This document shows, in pieces, positions 33,701 through 42,040 of a DNA stretch of 64,000 nt (its first letter is position 1; each line of letters begins with the position of its first letter). The notes under the pieces were generated by a model that was not told the DNA's origin, did not search any database, and saw only the letters and a program-made list of their open reading frames with translations. Source of the DNA: Novosphingobium pokkalii (GTDB lineage: Bacteria > Pseudomonadota > Alphaproteobacteria > Sphingomonadales > Sphingomonadaceae); the NCBI RefSeq assembly GCF_014652855.1, contig NZ_BMZP01000009.1, positions 1 to 64,000 on the forward strand, written 5' to 3'. Position numbers and translations under genes: made by a program.

Positions 33701-34531
33701 ACCACCCACACCTATGGCGTCAACGGCGGCTTCCTGGATGAAATGGGCAAGGACGACACCAAGCTCGATCCCTCGCCCGGCGCGATCACCGACGACGTGC
33801 TGCGCGTGCGCCAGCAGATCGAGAATTCCGCCTTTCCGGGGCTGCCGCTCTATTTCACCGAATGGAGCACCAGCTACACCCCGCGCGATCTGGTCCACGA
33901 TTCCTACATCAGCGCGCCCTACATCCTCTCCAAGCTGAAAAGCGTGCAGGGCGCCGCCCAAGGGATGAGCTACTGGGTCTATTCCGACCTGTTCGAGGAG
34001 CCGGGGCCGCCCACCACCGAATTCCATGGCGGCTTTGGCCTGATGACCAAGGACGGCATCCGCAAGCCGGCATGGTTTGCCTACAAGTACCTCCACGCCT
34101 TGCAGGGGCACAGCGTGCCTTCGGCCGACCGGCAAAGCTGGATCGCCGCGCAGGGCAACACGGTGGCGGCGGTGGTCTGGGATTTCCAGCAACCGGTGCA
34201 ACCCACCAGCAACCGCAGCTTCTATGGCAAGCTGGTGCCCAATGCCCCGTCCGCGCCGGTGCGCCTGGCATTCAGCCACCTCGCGCCGGGCCGCTATCGC
34301 TACACCCTGCGCCGCACCGGCTATCGTGCCAACGATGCCTATTCCGCTTATATCGACATGGGTGCGCCGGAAAAGCTGACCCCGGCACAACTGGCCAGCC
34401 TCCAGGCCCAGGCGCAGGACAAGCCTGAAACGACAGAGACCGTCACCGTCGGCGCCGATGGCACCCTGGTGCGCGAAGTCCCGATGCACAGCAACGACGT
34501 GACGCTCGCCACGCTCGAACCGCAGGGCTGA
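30749..34531 (+). CDS. GH74-GH39 fusion: xyloglucanase joined to a xylosidase-like domain
   Basis: A 1260-residue secreted two-enzyme protein. AAGGAG lies 6 bases before the ATG. The signal peptide ends near residue 34 and an Ala/Pro-rich linker runs to about residue 48. Residues ~50-745 form a GH74 double propeller with probable catalytic Asp83 (RTDIGGMYR) and Asp484 (FSIDYAG), plus repeated SxDxGxxW-type blade motifs. A Pro/Ala linker (about 746-767) leads to a complete GH39 domain (~768-1200), with acid/base Glu921 in VWNEPN and nucleophile Glu1038 in YFTEWSTS. All four residues are in place, so both halves look active. GH74 enzymes are endo-xyloglucanases; GH39 contains beta-xylosidases among others. 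I know of no characterised GH74-GH39 enzyme. Confidence 0.92.
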   Translation: MPGIHIRTTSWRTMASALTLAATLPLALPAKAQAPAPAAAPAPATPLASGPYHWQTVPFGAGGFVDGFLYHPRTPGILYARTDIGGMYRYDFEARRWIPLLDHLGKDDGDLMGILSFAVDPNAPDRVYAATGLYLSQWSRKGAILRSDDRGRTWQKTELPIGVGGNSDGRGSGERLAVDPRNGDVLYFGSNRDGLWKSTDRGRSFARTGAGITGFSLVAADPAVANQVWAGSTDGSGALVVSHDGGASFAPVPGLPAMVPQHMVFGPDGSAYVTFAGGDQASGLNPSNVKTGAVWKRDGKDGHWHEITPKPPAPGLLGGFSGIDLSSDGTLAVSTIDRWAPGDDIYLSRDGGAHWSALSTRARHSPKGYPWLVDYLKGEDRMGHWVADLKFNPFKPDEMIYGTGYGLWISRNLASAKADQPVDFDFTVANLEEAATLQMVSPTGGATLLAAFGDVAGAGWDDLARTPPRKSLFTPANETNFSIDYAGANPGHLVRLADRAPTHGYTSTDGGLTWTPFERSAWRQPAAGESWRGPGVAAISAKGTTLVWAPEKDGLYVSTDMGRNWKPSTGIVARSDASYLPVADKTGDGLFYVYDKASSSVLASGDGGASFKPLIEGLPKVESWQQASLAVVPGRLRDLWLAMPMGLFHSPDSKTKVTQVRKVTEAWLVSFGAPVVKDGYPAVFLWGKVEGQEGLWRSDDAGANWVRINSPDQQFGTLRAIAGDMLDPGTLYLAPHGRGVMVGMPANKPLPQPLAAAAAPVGPAPTRQIAIDVARDGGPVDRFFDLSIGSDYPGTLRRPENMAQLKIASEELGFRTIRFHDIFHDALGTVKRVNGKIVYDWTAIDALYDDLKARHLRPFVELGFTPDALKTSDQTIFYWKGNTSHPQPGPWRDLIDAFVRHMIARYGKDDVRQWFFEVWNEPNLAGFWEKADQQAYFDLYLLTAQTIKAIDPALKVGGPSTAGAAWVPELLAFVKQKGSTIDFVTTHTYGVNGGFLDEMGKDDTKLDPSPGAITDDVLRVRQQIENSAFPGLPLYFTEWSTSYTPRDLVHDSYISAPYILSKLKSVQGAAQGMSYWVYSDLFEEPGPPTTEFHGGFGLMTKDGIRKPAWFAYKYLHALQGHSVPSADRQSWIAAQGNTVAAVVWDFQQPVQPTSNRSFYGKLVPNAPSAPVRLAFSHLAPGRYRYTLRRTGYRANDAYSAYIDMGAPEKLTPAQLASLQAQAQDKPETTETVTVGADGTLVREVPMHSNDVTLATLEPQG

Positions 34532-34537
34532 TACCCT

Positions 34538-34574
34538 CGGAAGGCGGCGCGGGAATGGCCCGTGCCGCCTTCCG
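34538..34574. terminator. Strong hairpin between convergent genes
   Basis: CGGAAGGCGGC (34538-34548) pairs with GCCGCCTTCCG (34564-34574), and an inner CGGG/CCCG extends the stem. It lies between the stops of the GH74-GH39 gene and the efflux pump gene. There is no clear T-run, so it is a weak or bidirectional terminator. Confidence 0.7.
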
Positions 34575-34576
34575 GT

Positions 34577-35977
34577 TCAGTCAAACAGCTTGTGCGGCAG
34601 GCGCCAGGCCACGCCCATGCACAGCACCTGGAGCGTGGCGATCACCGCCAGCGCGGCCAGCGCCGGAGGCGCGAAATGGCGCGATCCGGCGGCGAAATAG
34701 AGGCTGCCGACCAGGGCCACGCCGAGCGCAGCGCCAAACTGCTGGCTGGTCTTGAGCAAGGCGCTGGCCGCCCCGGCATGGTCGCGCTCCACGCGCGAGA
34801 CCACCACCGGCCCCAGGCAGCCTGCCGTCATCCCCATGCCCGCACCCGCCAGCATCAGGGCCAGGCCGACAACCAGCCAGGGCAGGTGCACCGCCGTGAT
34901 TCCCCACAGCACCAGCGCCGTGGCCGGCAGCATCACGCCCGCGCCCATCACCAGCACCCAGCGGCCCAGCCTGGGCAGCAGGTTGCGGCTCATCACCCCG
35001 ATGCCGAACATCGCGCCCAGGCCATAGGGCATGTGCAGCAGGCCGGTGAACAGCGGCGTCTGGCCGCGTTCGGCCTGCATGGCAAAGGCAAACACCAGCA
35101 GGAAGCCCGATCCCACCGCGCCGAACACGATCGACAGCGCCAGGCCCTGGCGAAAGCTGGCAATGGTGAACAGCGCCGGATCGAACAGCGCCGGCTTGCC
35201 CGCGCGCACGCGCTGGCCGGCGTGGCGCCAGGCCAGCGCGCCAAGCGGCGCCACGGCCAGCAGTGGCCACAGTGCGCCACCCACCTGCCCACTTTCCGCC
35301 GCGCCGATCAGCGGGTGGAGCAGCGCGGCCATGGCCAGGCCGAACAGCACCATGCCCACGATGTCATAGCCCGCCGGCCGGCCAGAGCGCGCCTCGGGCA
35401 GGAACAGCAGGCCGGCGATCACCGCGCCGATGCCCACCGGCAGGTTGATCAGGAACACCACGCGCCAGCCCAGCTCGAACAGGTTGGCCTCGATCAGGAT
35501 GCCGCCCAGCACCGGCCCGGCAATCGCGGCAAGGCCGCCGATCACGCCGAACAGCGCCATGCGCGAAACCCGCTCCAGCGGCGCGAACATGACCTGGACC
35601 ATGGCCATCGCCTGGGGCGCCATCACCGCCCCGGTCGCGCCCTGCAACAGGCGCGCGGCGACCAGCGCCGTGCCGGTATGGGCCAGCCCGCAGGCCGCCG
35701 ATGCCAGAGTGAACCCGGTCACCCCCAACAGGAACATGCGGCGATAGCCGAACGTGTCGCCCAGCCGCCCGCCGGCCATCAGCAGCACGGCAAAGGCCAG
35801 CGAATAGCCCGCCACGATCCATTGCGAGGCCTGCGCATCGGCGCCCAGGCTCGCCTTGATCGCCGGCAGCGCGGTGTTGACGATCGTCATGTCGACGATC
35901 TCCAGCACCAGGGCGATGATCAGCGTCACCAGGGCAAGCGTCTTCTGCCGGTGCGTCAGGCTTTGGGGATCGCGCAC
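34577..35977 (-). CDS. MFS transporter, DHA2 (EmrB/QacA) type
   Basis: A 466-residue inner-membrane proton-driven exporter, probably with 14 helices as in DHA2 pumps. Typical signatures are DMTIVNTALP in helix 1, GGRLGDTFGYRRMF (motif A) and GPVLGG (motif C of antiporters). It starts with GTG two bases after the GMC dehydrogenase stop and so is in the same transcript. That context suggests it could export an oxidised sugar or a toxic compound, but the family alone says only drug/metabolite efflux. Confidence 0.82.
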   Translation of the reverse strand: MRDPQSLTHRQKTLALVTLIIALVLEIVDMTIVNTALPAIKASLGADAQASQWIVAGYSLAFAVLLMAGGRLGDTFGYRRMFLLGVTGFTLASAACGLAHTGTALVAARLLQGATGAVMAPQAMAMVQVMFAPLERVSRMALFGVIGGLAAIAGPVLGGILIEANLFELGWRVVFLINLPVGIGAVIAGLLFLPEARSGRPAGYDIVGMVLFGLAMAALLHPLIGAAESGQVGGALWPLLAVAPLGALAWRHAGQRVRAGKPALFDPALFTIASFRQGLALSIVFGAVGSGFLLVFAFAMQAERGQTPLFTGLLHMPYGLGAMFGIGVMSRNLLPRLGRWVLVMGAGVMLPATALVLWGITAVHLPWLVVGLALMLAGAGMGMTAGCLGPVVVSRVERDHAGAASALLKTSQQFGAALGVALVGSLYFAAGSRHFAPPALAALAVIATLQVLCMGVAWRLPHKLFD

Positions 35978-35979
35978 GA

Positions 35980-37665
35980 TCAGATCTTGCCTTCGCGCAG
36001 CATCGATAGGGCGGCATCGGCCGCCCGCGCGGTGAGGGCCATATAGGTCAGCGACGGGTTCTGGCAGGCCGAGGAACTCATCTGCGCGCCGTCGGTGACG
36101 AACAGGTTGGCCACGTCATGCGCCTGGCTCCACTGGTTGAGCACGCTGGTCTTGGGATCGCGGCCCATGCGCGCGCCGCCCATTTCGTGAATGGAACTGC
36201 CGCCCGCGCCCGGCCGGTCAAAGCCCATGATCACCTGGCCACCGGCCGCCGTGAGCATTTCGGCGGCTTCGACCTTGGCCTGCGCCAGCGCGGCATGTTC
36301 TTCCGCGCCATATGCGAATTCGATCTTGAGCTGCGGCAGGCCATTGGCGTCGGTCTTGCTGCGGTCGAGTGTCAGGCGGTTGCTGGCGCGCGGCACGCAA
36401 TCGGCAAAGGCCACCAGCACCATGCGCCACGGGCCGGGGCGGCGCAGCGTGGCCTTGTAGTCTTCGCCCACGCCTTCCAGCCGCTTGCCCTGGGTCCAGG
36501 TGCTTTGCAGCGCACCGCCCTGGAACGAGAAGCCGCGCGTGTGGCCGATGCCATCCATGCGGTCCATGTTGCGATAGCGCGGGATGACGATCCCGGTTGG
36601 GCGGTTGCCGAACGTGGTGTGCCGCTCGAAACCCGGCATGATCGCTGCTGCCGACAAGGTGTTGGCATGGTCCATGATATGGGTGCCCAGCACGCCGCTG
36701 GAATTGGCCAGGCCCTGCGGCATGGCCTCGTTGGCGGAATTGAGCAGCACGTGCACCGAATTGAATGCGCCGGCGTTCAGGAACACCAGCCGCGCGCTGG
36801 CGGTCTTGTGGGTGCGGGTCTTGGTGTCGAAATAGCGCACGCCGCGCGCCCGCCGCGTGGCGGGGTCATAGTCCACCGCTTCGACCACCGCGTCGGTGAT
36901 CACGGTCAGGTTGCCGGTCGCCGTCGCTGCCGGCAGGGTGCTGGACTGGGTGGAGAAATAGGCACCGAACGAGCAGCCGCGCGCGCAGATCGAGCGATAC
37001 TGGCAAGGCGCGCGCCCTTCGTCCGGCTTGCCTTCGGTCAGGTTGGCCGTGCGGCCGATGGTCAGGCACCGCTCGGGCCAGCGCTTGGCGATCTCGGCGC
37101 GGGTGTGCTGCTCCACCACGTTGAGCGCCATAGGCGGCTGGAACTGGCCATCGGGCAATTGCGCAAGGCCTTCCTTCGCCCCGGATACGCCGACAAAGCT
37201 TTCCACCTTGTCATACCACGGGGCCAAGTCGGCATAGCGGATCGGCCAGTCCGTCCCGTGCCCGTCGCGCGCATTGGCGCCAAAGTCATAGTCAGACCAG
37301 CGATAGCACTGGCGCCCCCAGGTCAGCGAGCGGCCGCCGAGTTGATAGCTGCGGAACCAGGTGAAATCGGTATCGTCCGTGGTCTGGTAGGGGTTCTGCG
37401 CGTCGTTGACGAAGTGGCCCTCGGTAAACTCGGTGAAATGGCGGTTGAGCATCTGCACCGGGTATTCGCGTTCGTAGAGCGCGGTATCGCCCTGCCCGCG
37501 AAACGGCATGTCCCAGGGCGCCTTGGTTTCGGTGTCATAGTCCTGCTGGTGGCGGATTTCGCGGCCGCGCTCGATCATCAGCACCTTGAGCCCGGCTTGC
37601 GTCAGCTCCTTGGCCGCCCAGCCGCCGGTGATGCCCGAGCCCACCACAATCGCGTCGAAATCCAT
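35980..37665 (-). CDS. GMC-family FAD dehydrogenase, putative glycoside/sugar 3-dehydrogenase large subunit
   Basis: Oxidises an alcohol group of a sugar or glycoside with FAD. The 561-residue protein has the GSGITGGWAAKEL dinucleotide loop at its start, the family segment SYQLGGRSLTWGRQCYRW, a Cys-rich CQYRSICARGCSFG, and a C-terminal FAD/active-site region (SSIHEMGGARMG, NPSLTYMALTARAAD). It belongs to the membrane-bound GMC branch that works with a gluconate-dehydrogenase-subunit-3-like partner, encoded 58 bases upstream. Caulobacter LacA (lactose 3-dehydrogenase) is a relevant relative. The start at 37665 has AGGA 7 bases before it. No cytochrome c subunit is present nearby. Confidence 0.85.
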   Translation of the reverse strand: MDFDAIVVGSGITGGWAAKELTQAGLKVLMIERGREIRHQQDYDTETKAPWDMPFRGQGDTALYEREYPVQMLNRHFTEFTEGHFVNDAQNPYQTTDDTDFTWFRSYQLGGRSLTWGRQCYRWSDYDFGANARDGHGTDWPIRYADLAPWYDKVESFVGVSGAKEGLAQLPDGQFQPPMALNVVEQHTRAEIAKRWPERCLTIGRTANLTEGKPDEGRAPCQYRSICARGCSFGAYFSTQSSTLPAATATGNLTVITDAVVEAVDYDPATRRARGVRYFDTKTRTHKTASARLVFLNAGAFNSVHVLLNSANEAMPQGLANSSGVLGTHIMDHANTLSAAAIMPGFERHTTFGNRPTGIVIPRYRNMDRMDGIGHTRGFSFQGGALQSTWTQGKRLEGVGEDYKATLRRPGPWRMVLVAFADCVPRASNRLTLDRSKTDANGLPQLKIEFAYGAEEHAALAQAKVEAAEMLTAAGGQVIMGFDRPGAGGSSIHEMGGARMGRDPKTSVLNQWSQAHDVANLFVTDGAQMSSSACQNPSLTYMALTARAADAALSMLREGKI

Positions 37666-37723
37666 GGGAAAATCCTGTCCGTCAAATTCTTGGTATCGCA
37701 CCGCTTTTCGCGCGGCACCGCGG

Positions 37724-38341
37724 TCAGCCGAAGTCGATTGCCGTCCAGTCGCTCGAATAGGCGCGCGTGGCCGGCGTCATCGGCAGGTCGGGATCGAAGC
37801 GCGTGGGCACCAGCTCGTACTGGAGTTCCTGCGATCCGCCGACTTCGGAGGTGTAGTAACCGATCAGGATGAGGTTCTTGATCGTGTGCCAGGGCTGCGC
37901 GGTAGGCACCTGGGCAAAGGCATCGCGGTCAAGCCCGGCCACCGCCGCCCGGCGCGCAGCAGGGGCAGCACGGGCAAAATCGCCACCGGTGCGGCGGTCC
38001 AGTTCCTGCGCCAGCCAGCGGGGATGATCGAACCGCCCATCGGCACCGGCAAAGCCCGCCAGTGCCGGTTCCGTCACCGGCTTGTGCGCGTTTTCCAGCC
38101 CGTGCTCGAGTGCCAGCAACACGAAACTGCCCGCGCCGACATCGCCCGCGCCCGCCGTATCCGTGCGCGGGATGACGATCTGCGCCACATCGCGCATCAG
38201 GGCCTGCTGCGCTGGCTGGCTGGCCGCAGATGCCTTGGTGGCGGCCACCACGGCGGCCGCCGGGCCAACGGCCAGCCCGAGCAGGGCAAGCCCGGCCAGG
38301 AAATCACGGCGCTGCCATCCCATGTCGGCGGTTTCGGTCAT
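37724..38341 (-). CDS. Gluconate 2-dehydrogenase subunit 3-like protein (small subunit of the GMC dehydrogenase)
   Basis: A 205-residue exported helper subunit. It begins with a twin-arginine leader (WQRRDFLAGLALLGLAVG). The mature part has the family pattern: IPRTDTAGAGDVGAGSF near residue 57 and the C-terminal LILIGYYTSEVGGSQELQYELVP, which are hallmarks of this small subunit. The large subunit has no leader of its own, so it is presumably carried across the membrane by this partner. The pair matches known glucoside/lactose 3-dehydrogenases. A good -35 (TTGACA) lies 74-80 bases upstream on the minus strand. Confidence 0.87.
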   Translation of the reverse strand: MTETADMGWQRRDFLAGLALLGLAVGPAAAVVAATKASAASQPAQQALMRDVAQIVIPRTDTAGAGDVGAGSFVLLALEHGLENAHKPVTEPALAGFAGADGRFDHPRWLAQELDRRTGGDFARAAPAARRAAVAGLDRDAFAQVPTAQPWHTIKNLILIGYYTSEVGGSQELQYELVPTRFDPDLPMTPATRAYSSDWTAIDFG

Positions 38342-38384
38342 GCATCCTCGCTTTGACGTGGCCCCTTGTGCACCGGGCCAATTT

Positions 38385-38420
38385 AAAAGACGAATTGTTA
38401 TTCTATTTATGAACTGTCAA
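38385..38420 (-). promoter_or_regulatory. Possible promoter of the dehydrogenase pair
   Basis: A minus-strand TTGACA (complement of 38415-38420) stands in an AT-rich patch that is unlike its surroundings. The -10 is not obvious; CAATTC at 17-base spacing or TAACAA at 14 are candidates. Confidence 0.4.
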
Positions 38421-38454
38421 GTGATCATTTGGCCATGCGGCGCCGATGGGAACT

Positions 38455-39507
38455 TCATATCCCCATCAGCTTGCGATTGAGCGCACGATCGGCCCCACCG
38501 GCGGCAAAGTCGTCGAACGCATGCTCGGTCACGCGGATGATATGGCGGGCGATGAACGGCGCCCCCTCGGCCGCGCCCTGCTCGGGATGCTTGAGGGCGC
38601 ATTCCCATTCCAGCACGGCCCAGCCGGGAAAGTCGTACTGCGCCATCTTGGCAAAGATCGCCGGGAAATCGACCTGCCCGTCGCCCAGGCTACGGAAGCG
38701 GCCCGGCCGATCGCCCCAGCCCTGATAGCCGCCATAGACCCCGCTGCGGCCGTTGGGCCGGAATTCGGCATCCTTGACGTGGAAGCAGCGGATGCGCTCG
38801 TGATAGATGTCGATATAGGCCAGGTAATCCAGGCATTGCAGCACGAAATGGCTGGGATCATAGAGGATCGTGGCGCGCGGATGATGGCCGACGCGATCGA
38901 GGAACATCTCGAAGGTGGCGCCATCGTGGAGGTCTTCGCCGGGGTGGATTTCATAGGCGGCGTCGACGCCGTTTTCGTCGAACACATCCAGGATCGGTCG
39001 CCAGCGCCGCGCCAGTTCGTCGAACGCATCTTCGACCAGGCCCGCCGGGCGCGCTGGCCAGGGATAGAAATAGGGCCAGGCCAGCGCGCCAGAAAACGTG
39101 GCATGGGCAGCAAGGCCCAGGCGCCGGCTGGCCACCGCTGCTTTCTTCACCTGCTCGACGGCCCAGGCCTGGCGCGCGGCGGGATTGCCGTGCACCGCGG
39201 CCGGGGCAAAGGCATCGAACTGCGCGTCGAACGCGGGATGCACCGCCACGAGCTGGCCCTGGAGATGGGTGGACAGCTCGGTGATCGCCAGGCCCTTGTC
39301 GGCCAGCAGGCCGGTGACCTCGTCGCAATAGATCTGGCTTTCCGCCGCCAGGTCCAGATCGAACAGGCGCTTGTCCCAACTGGGAATCTGCACGCCCTTG
39401 TAGCCAAGCCCGGCCATGTAGCTGCCGATCGCGTCCAGGCTGTTGAACGGCGCGGCATCGCCCGCGAACTGGGCCAGGAACACGCCCGGTCCCTTGATGG
39501 TCTTCAT
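38455..39507 (-). CDS. Sugar phosphate isomerase/epimerase-like TIM-barrel protein
   Basis: A 350-residue member of the xylose-isomerase-like barrel superfamily (AP_endonuc_2 type). Four probable metal ligands are visible in order: Glu in YEIHPGED, Asp in ILYDPSHF, His in CFHVKDAEF and the late Glu in LEWEC. The start at 39507 has GGAGG 8 bases before it. It follows the Gfo/Idh gene by 28 bases on the same strand. Proteins of this type act on keto-sugars (isomerisation, epimerisation, or bond cleavage of 3-keto-glycosides), which fits the GMC dehydrogenase downstream. The exact reaction is unknown. Confidence 0.85.
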   Translation of the reverse strand: MKTIKGPGVFLAQFAGDAAPFNSLDAIGSYMAGLGYKGVQIPSWDKRLFDLDLAAESQIYCDEVTGLLADKGLAITELSTHLQGQLVAVHPAFDAQFDAFAPAAVHGNPAARQAWAVEQVKKAAVASRRLGLAAHATFSGALAWPYFYPWPARPAGLVEDAFDELARRWRPILDVFDENGVDAAYEIHPGEDLHDGATFEMFLDRVGHHPRATILYDPSHFVLQCLDYLAYIDIYHERIRCFHVKDAEFRPNGRSGVYGGYQGWGDRPGRFRSLGDGQVDFPAIFAKMAQYDFPGWAVLEWECALKHPEQGAAEGAPFIARHIIRVTEHAFDDFAAGGADRALNRKLMGI

Positions 39508-39535
39508 GGCCAAAGCCTCCTTGAAACGGTATGCG

Positions 39536-40663
39536 TCAGACAGTCAGGGGTACCCAGCCGGCACCCGCGCGGCTGGCTTCCACAGCGGTGGCGATGAAGG
39601 CCATGCCGCGCAGGCCATCGTCCAATCCGGGCAGCAGCGGGGCCGGCTCACCCCGCAGCTTGGCAGCGAAATCGCGATAGAGATTGGCAAAGGCCTCCAG
39701 ATAGCCCTCGGGGTGGCCCGCCGGGGTGCGCGTGCGCGCCAGGGCATCGGGGCCGAGCAGGCCGCCCCCGGCATGGACGATCTCGTGGCGGCCATCGAGG
39801 GTCGCCCATTCCAGCGCGTTGGGCGTTTCTTGGCGCCAGGTCAGCCCACCCTTCTCGCCATAGAGGCGGATGCGCAAGCCGTTGCGCTCGCCCACTTCGA
39901 TCTGGCTCGCCAACAGCACGCCGCGCGCGGCGCTACCGTCAGCACCGGCGAACCGCAGCAGCACAGTGCAATCATCGTCCAGCGCCCGGCCGGGCACAAC
40001 CGCGCCGAGATCGGCCAGCAAATGGGTGACTTTCAACCCGCTGATGAATTCAGCCAGGTGAAATGCATGAACGCCGATGTCGCCGATGCAGCCGCCCAGC
40101 CCGGCGCGTGCGGGGTCTACCCGCCATTCCGCCTGCTTGCCCACCGCTTCCCCGGCCAGCCAGCCTTGCGGATACTCCACCACGATCTTGCGGATCGCGC
40201 CCAGCGCCCCGGCCGCGATGCGGGCACGCGCCTCGCGCACCAGGGGATAGCCGGAATAGGTATAAGTCACGCCGAACGGCAGGCCGGCCGCGCGCACCAG
40301 CCCGGCCAGTTCGTGCGCCTGCGCCAGCGTGGCGGTCAGCGGCTTGTCGGTCATCACCGGCAGGCCCGCGGCGAGTGCGGCGCGCGCGGCGGGCAGGTGG
40401 TGGTGGTTGGGCGAGACGATCGTGACGAAATCGATGCCGTCCGGCCGCGCCCGTTCGGCAGCAAACATCGCCTCCAGCGTGGGATAGGCGCGCGCGGGAT
40501 CGGTGCGATAGGCATCGGCGGCAGCCAGGCTGCGCCCGGCGTCGCTGGAAAAGACCCCGGCGACCAGTTCGATCTCACGGTCCATTTCCGCTGCATAGCG
40601 ATGCACCGGGCCGATGAACGCGCCGGGCCCGCCACCGATCATGCCCATCCTCAGACGTCGCAA
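39536..40663 (-). CDS. Gfo/Idh/MocA-family oxidoreductase
   Basis: An NAD(P)-dependent sugar or keto-sugar oxidoreductase of about 375 residues. The Rossmann loop is [17 protein letters not shown]. The family EKP motif appears as DKPLT, and the C-terminal domain has [14 protein letters not shown] with the conserved Asp and His. The start is uncertain: TTG at 40663 has GGGGAG 6 bases before it, GTG at 40666 is closer, and the first ATG (40648) lies inside the Rossmann strand. It heads a minus-strand group with the TIM-barrel protein, the dehydrogenase pair and the efflux pump. In keto-glycoside pathways such enzymes interconvert 3-keto sugars and sugars. Confidence 0.84.
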   Translation of the reverse strand: MRRLRMGMIGGGPGAFIGPVHRYAAEMDREIELVAGVFSSDAGRSLAAADAYRTDPARAYPTLEAMFAAERARPDGIDFVTIVSPNHHHLPAARAALAAGLPVMTDKPLTATLAQAHELAGLVRAAGLPFGVTYTYSGYPLVREARARIAAGALGAIRKIVVEYPQGWLAGEAVGKQAEWRVDPARAGLGGCIGDIGVHAFHLAEFISGLKVTHLLADLGAVVPGRALDDDCTVLLRFAGADGSAARGVLLASQIEVGERNGLRIRLYGEKGGLTWRQETPNALEWATLDGRHEIVHAGGGLLGPDALARTRTPAGHPEGYLEAFANLYRDFAAKLRGEPAPLLPGLDDGLRGMAFIATAVEASRAGAGWVPLTV

Positions 40664-40772
40664 CACACTCTCCCCACGCGGTTTCGTTTGTAATACTGAT
40701 TCTAGTTTGATAGGGCACCTGCCGTCAAGCAGGAACGGCCGCGGCTGAACGGCCCCGACGGGAGAATATCGC

Positions 40773-41993
40773 ATGCAGCTTGCCCGCAAGTTTTACGCCT
40801 CGCTCACGCTCAAACCGCAAGGCGCGACGATGATCGTGGCCGGCTTCCTGCCGGTCTTCGCGATCATCGCGATGTTCCCGGTGGTCGCGGCGATCATCCA
40901 GCATTTCAAGGACGTGCCCGACGCGGCGATCCGCGTGCCGGCGATGGTGACCGCACCGGGCTATGCCATCGCCGTGCTGGCGCCGTTTGCCGGGCTGTTC
41001 GTGGATCGATTCGGCCGCCGTCCGCTGCTGCTGGCCTGCACGTTCTTCTACGGCATTGTCGGCACGTTGCCGTTCTTCCTCGAAAACCTTGACGTGATCT
41101 TCGCCTCGCGCCTGCTGCTCGGCGTATGCGAAGCGGGCATCCTGACCATCGTGAACACTCTGATTGCGGACTATTGGGAAGATGGCGAGCGCCGCACCTG
41201 GCTGATGCTGCAAGGCCTGGTCGGCCCGCTGTTCCAGTCGCTGGTGTTCCTGCTCGTCGCCGCCGTGGCGGCCTGGCGCTGGAACGGCAGCTTCCTGGTC
41301 TATCTCGTCGCCCTGCCGATTTTCGTGGCGATGTATCTGTGCATCTTCGAACCGCGCCACCCCGATCAGCAGGCCGCCACGGTGGGGCCCGCGGCGGCCA
41401 CCGCCGCGTCGGACGAGCGCTTTCCGATGGCGACCGCCATCCTGGTGGGCAGCCTCACGCTGTTCTGCTCGATGCTCTATTACGTGTTCATCGTGAACGG
41501 CAGCATCGCCTGGGCCGAAGTGGGCGTGACCAATCCGATGGCAGTGAGCAAGGCCACGTTCGTGCCCAGCTTCTTCATCCTGGCCGGCTCGATCCTGTTC
41601 CGCATCGTTTCGCGCTACAGCAACGCCGTGCAGATCGCCACTTTCCTGCTGTTCTTCGCGCTTGGCCTGGGCGGCGTGGGCCTGGCGCACAACGTGGTGC
41701 AGATGCAGGTGGCGCTGGTGCTGCAACAGACCGGCGCGGGCATGGCGGTTCCGGCGCTGATTGCCTGGTCGCAGACCAAGTTCTCGTTCCGCCATCGCGG
41801 GCGCGGCATGGGGGTGTGGACCAGTTGCTTCTTCCTGGGCCAGGCGGTGTCGCCGATCCTGGTCGGCTTGGCCGCCCGCACGCTCGGCTCGATGCAGATG
41901 GCATTCCTCGCCGCCGGAGCCATTGCCCTTGTCGCTGCCGCCATGGGCGCGCTGCTAGCCATGCGGCGGCAGCCCATGCCGCTGCCCGCCTGA
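40773..41993 (+). CDS. MFS transporter
   Basis: A 406-residue inner-membrane transporter with about 12 helices. Motif A is FVDRFGRRPLLL between helices 2 and 3. A central hydrophilic loop (about residues 192-214, RHPDQQAATVGPAAATAASD) separates the halves. GGGAGA lies upstream of the ATG. It is divergent from the Gfo/Idh gene with 109 bases between, so the two probably share regulation, and it precedes a TetR regulator on the same strand. The cargo is not recognisable; a sugar, glycoside or sugar acid would suit the neighbours. Confidence 0.8.
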   Translation: MQLARKFYASLTLKPQGATMIVAGFLPVFAIIAMFPVVAAIIQHFKDVPDAAIRVPAMVTAPGYAIAVLAPFAGLFVDRFGRRPLLLACTFFYGIVGTLPFFLENLDVIFASRLLLGVCEAGILTIVNTLIADYWEDGERRTWLMLQGLVGPLFQSLVFLLVAAVAAWRWNGSFLVYLVALPIFVAMYLCIFEPRHPDQQAATVGPAAATAASDERFPMATAILVGSLTLFCSMLYYVFIVNGSIAWAEVGVTNPMAVSKATFVPSFFILAGSILFRIVSRYSNAVQIATFLLFFALGLGGVGLAHNVVQMQVALVLQQTGAGMAVPALIAWSQTKFSFRHRGRGMGVWTSCFFLGQAVSPILVGLAARTLGSMQMAFLAAGAIALVAAAMGALLAMRRQPMPLPA

Positions 41994-42040
41994 GCTGCTC
42001 TGGCCCCGGCCGGGATTGTGGCAGGGGTGTGACTGGCATG

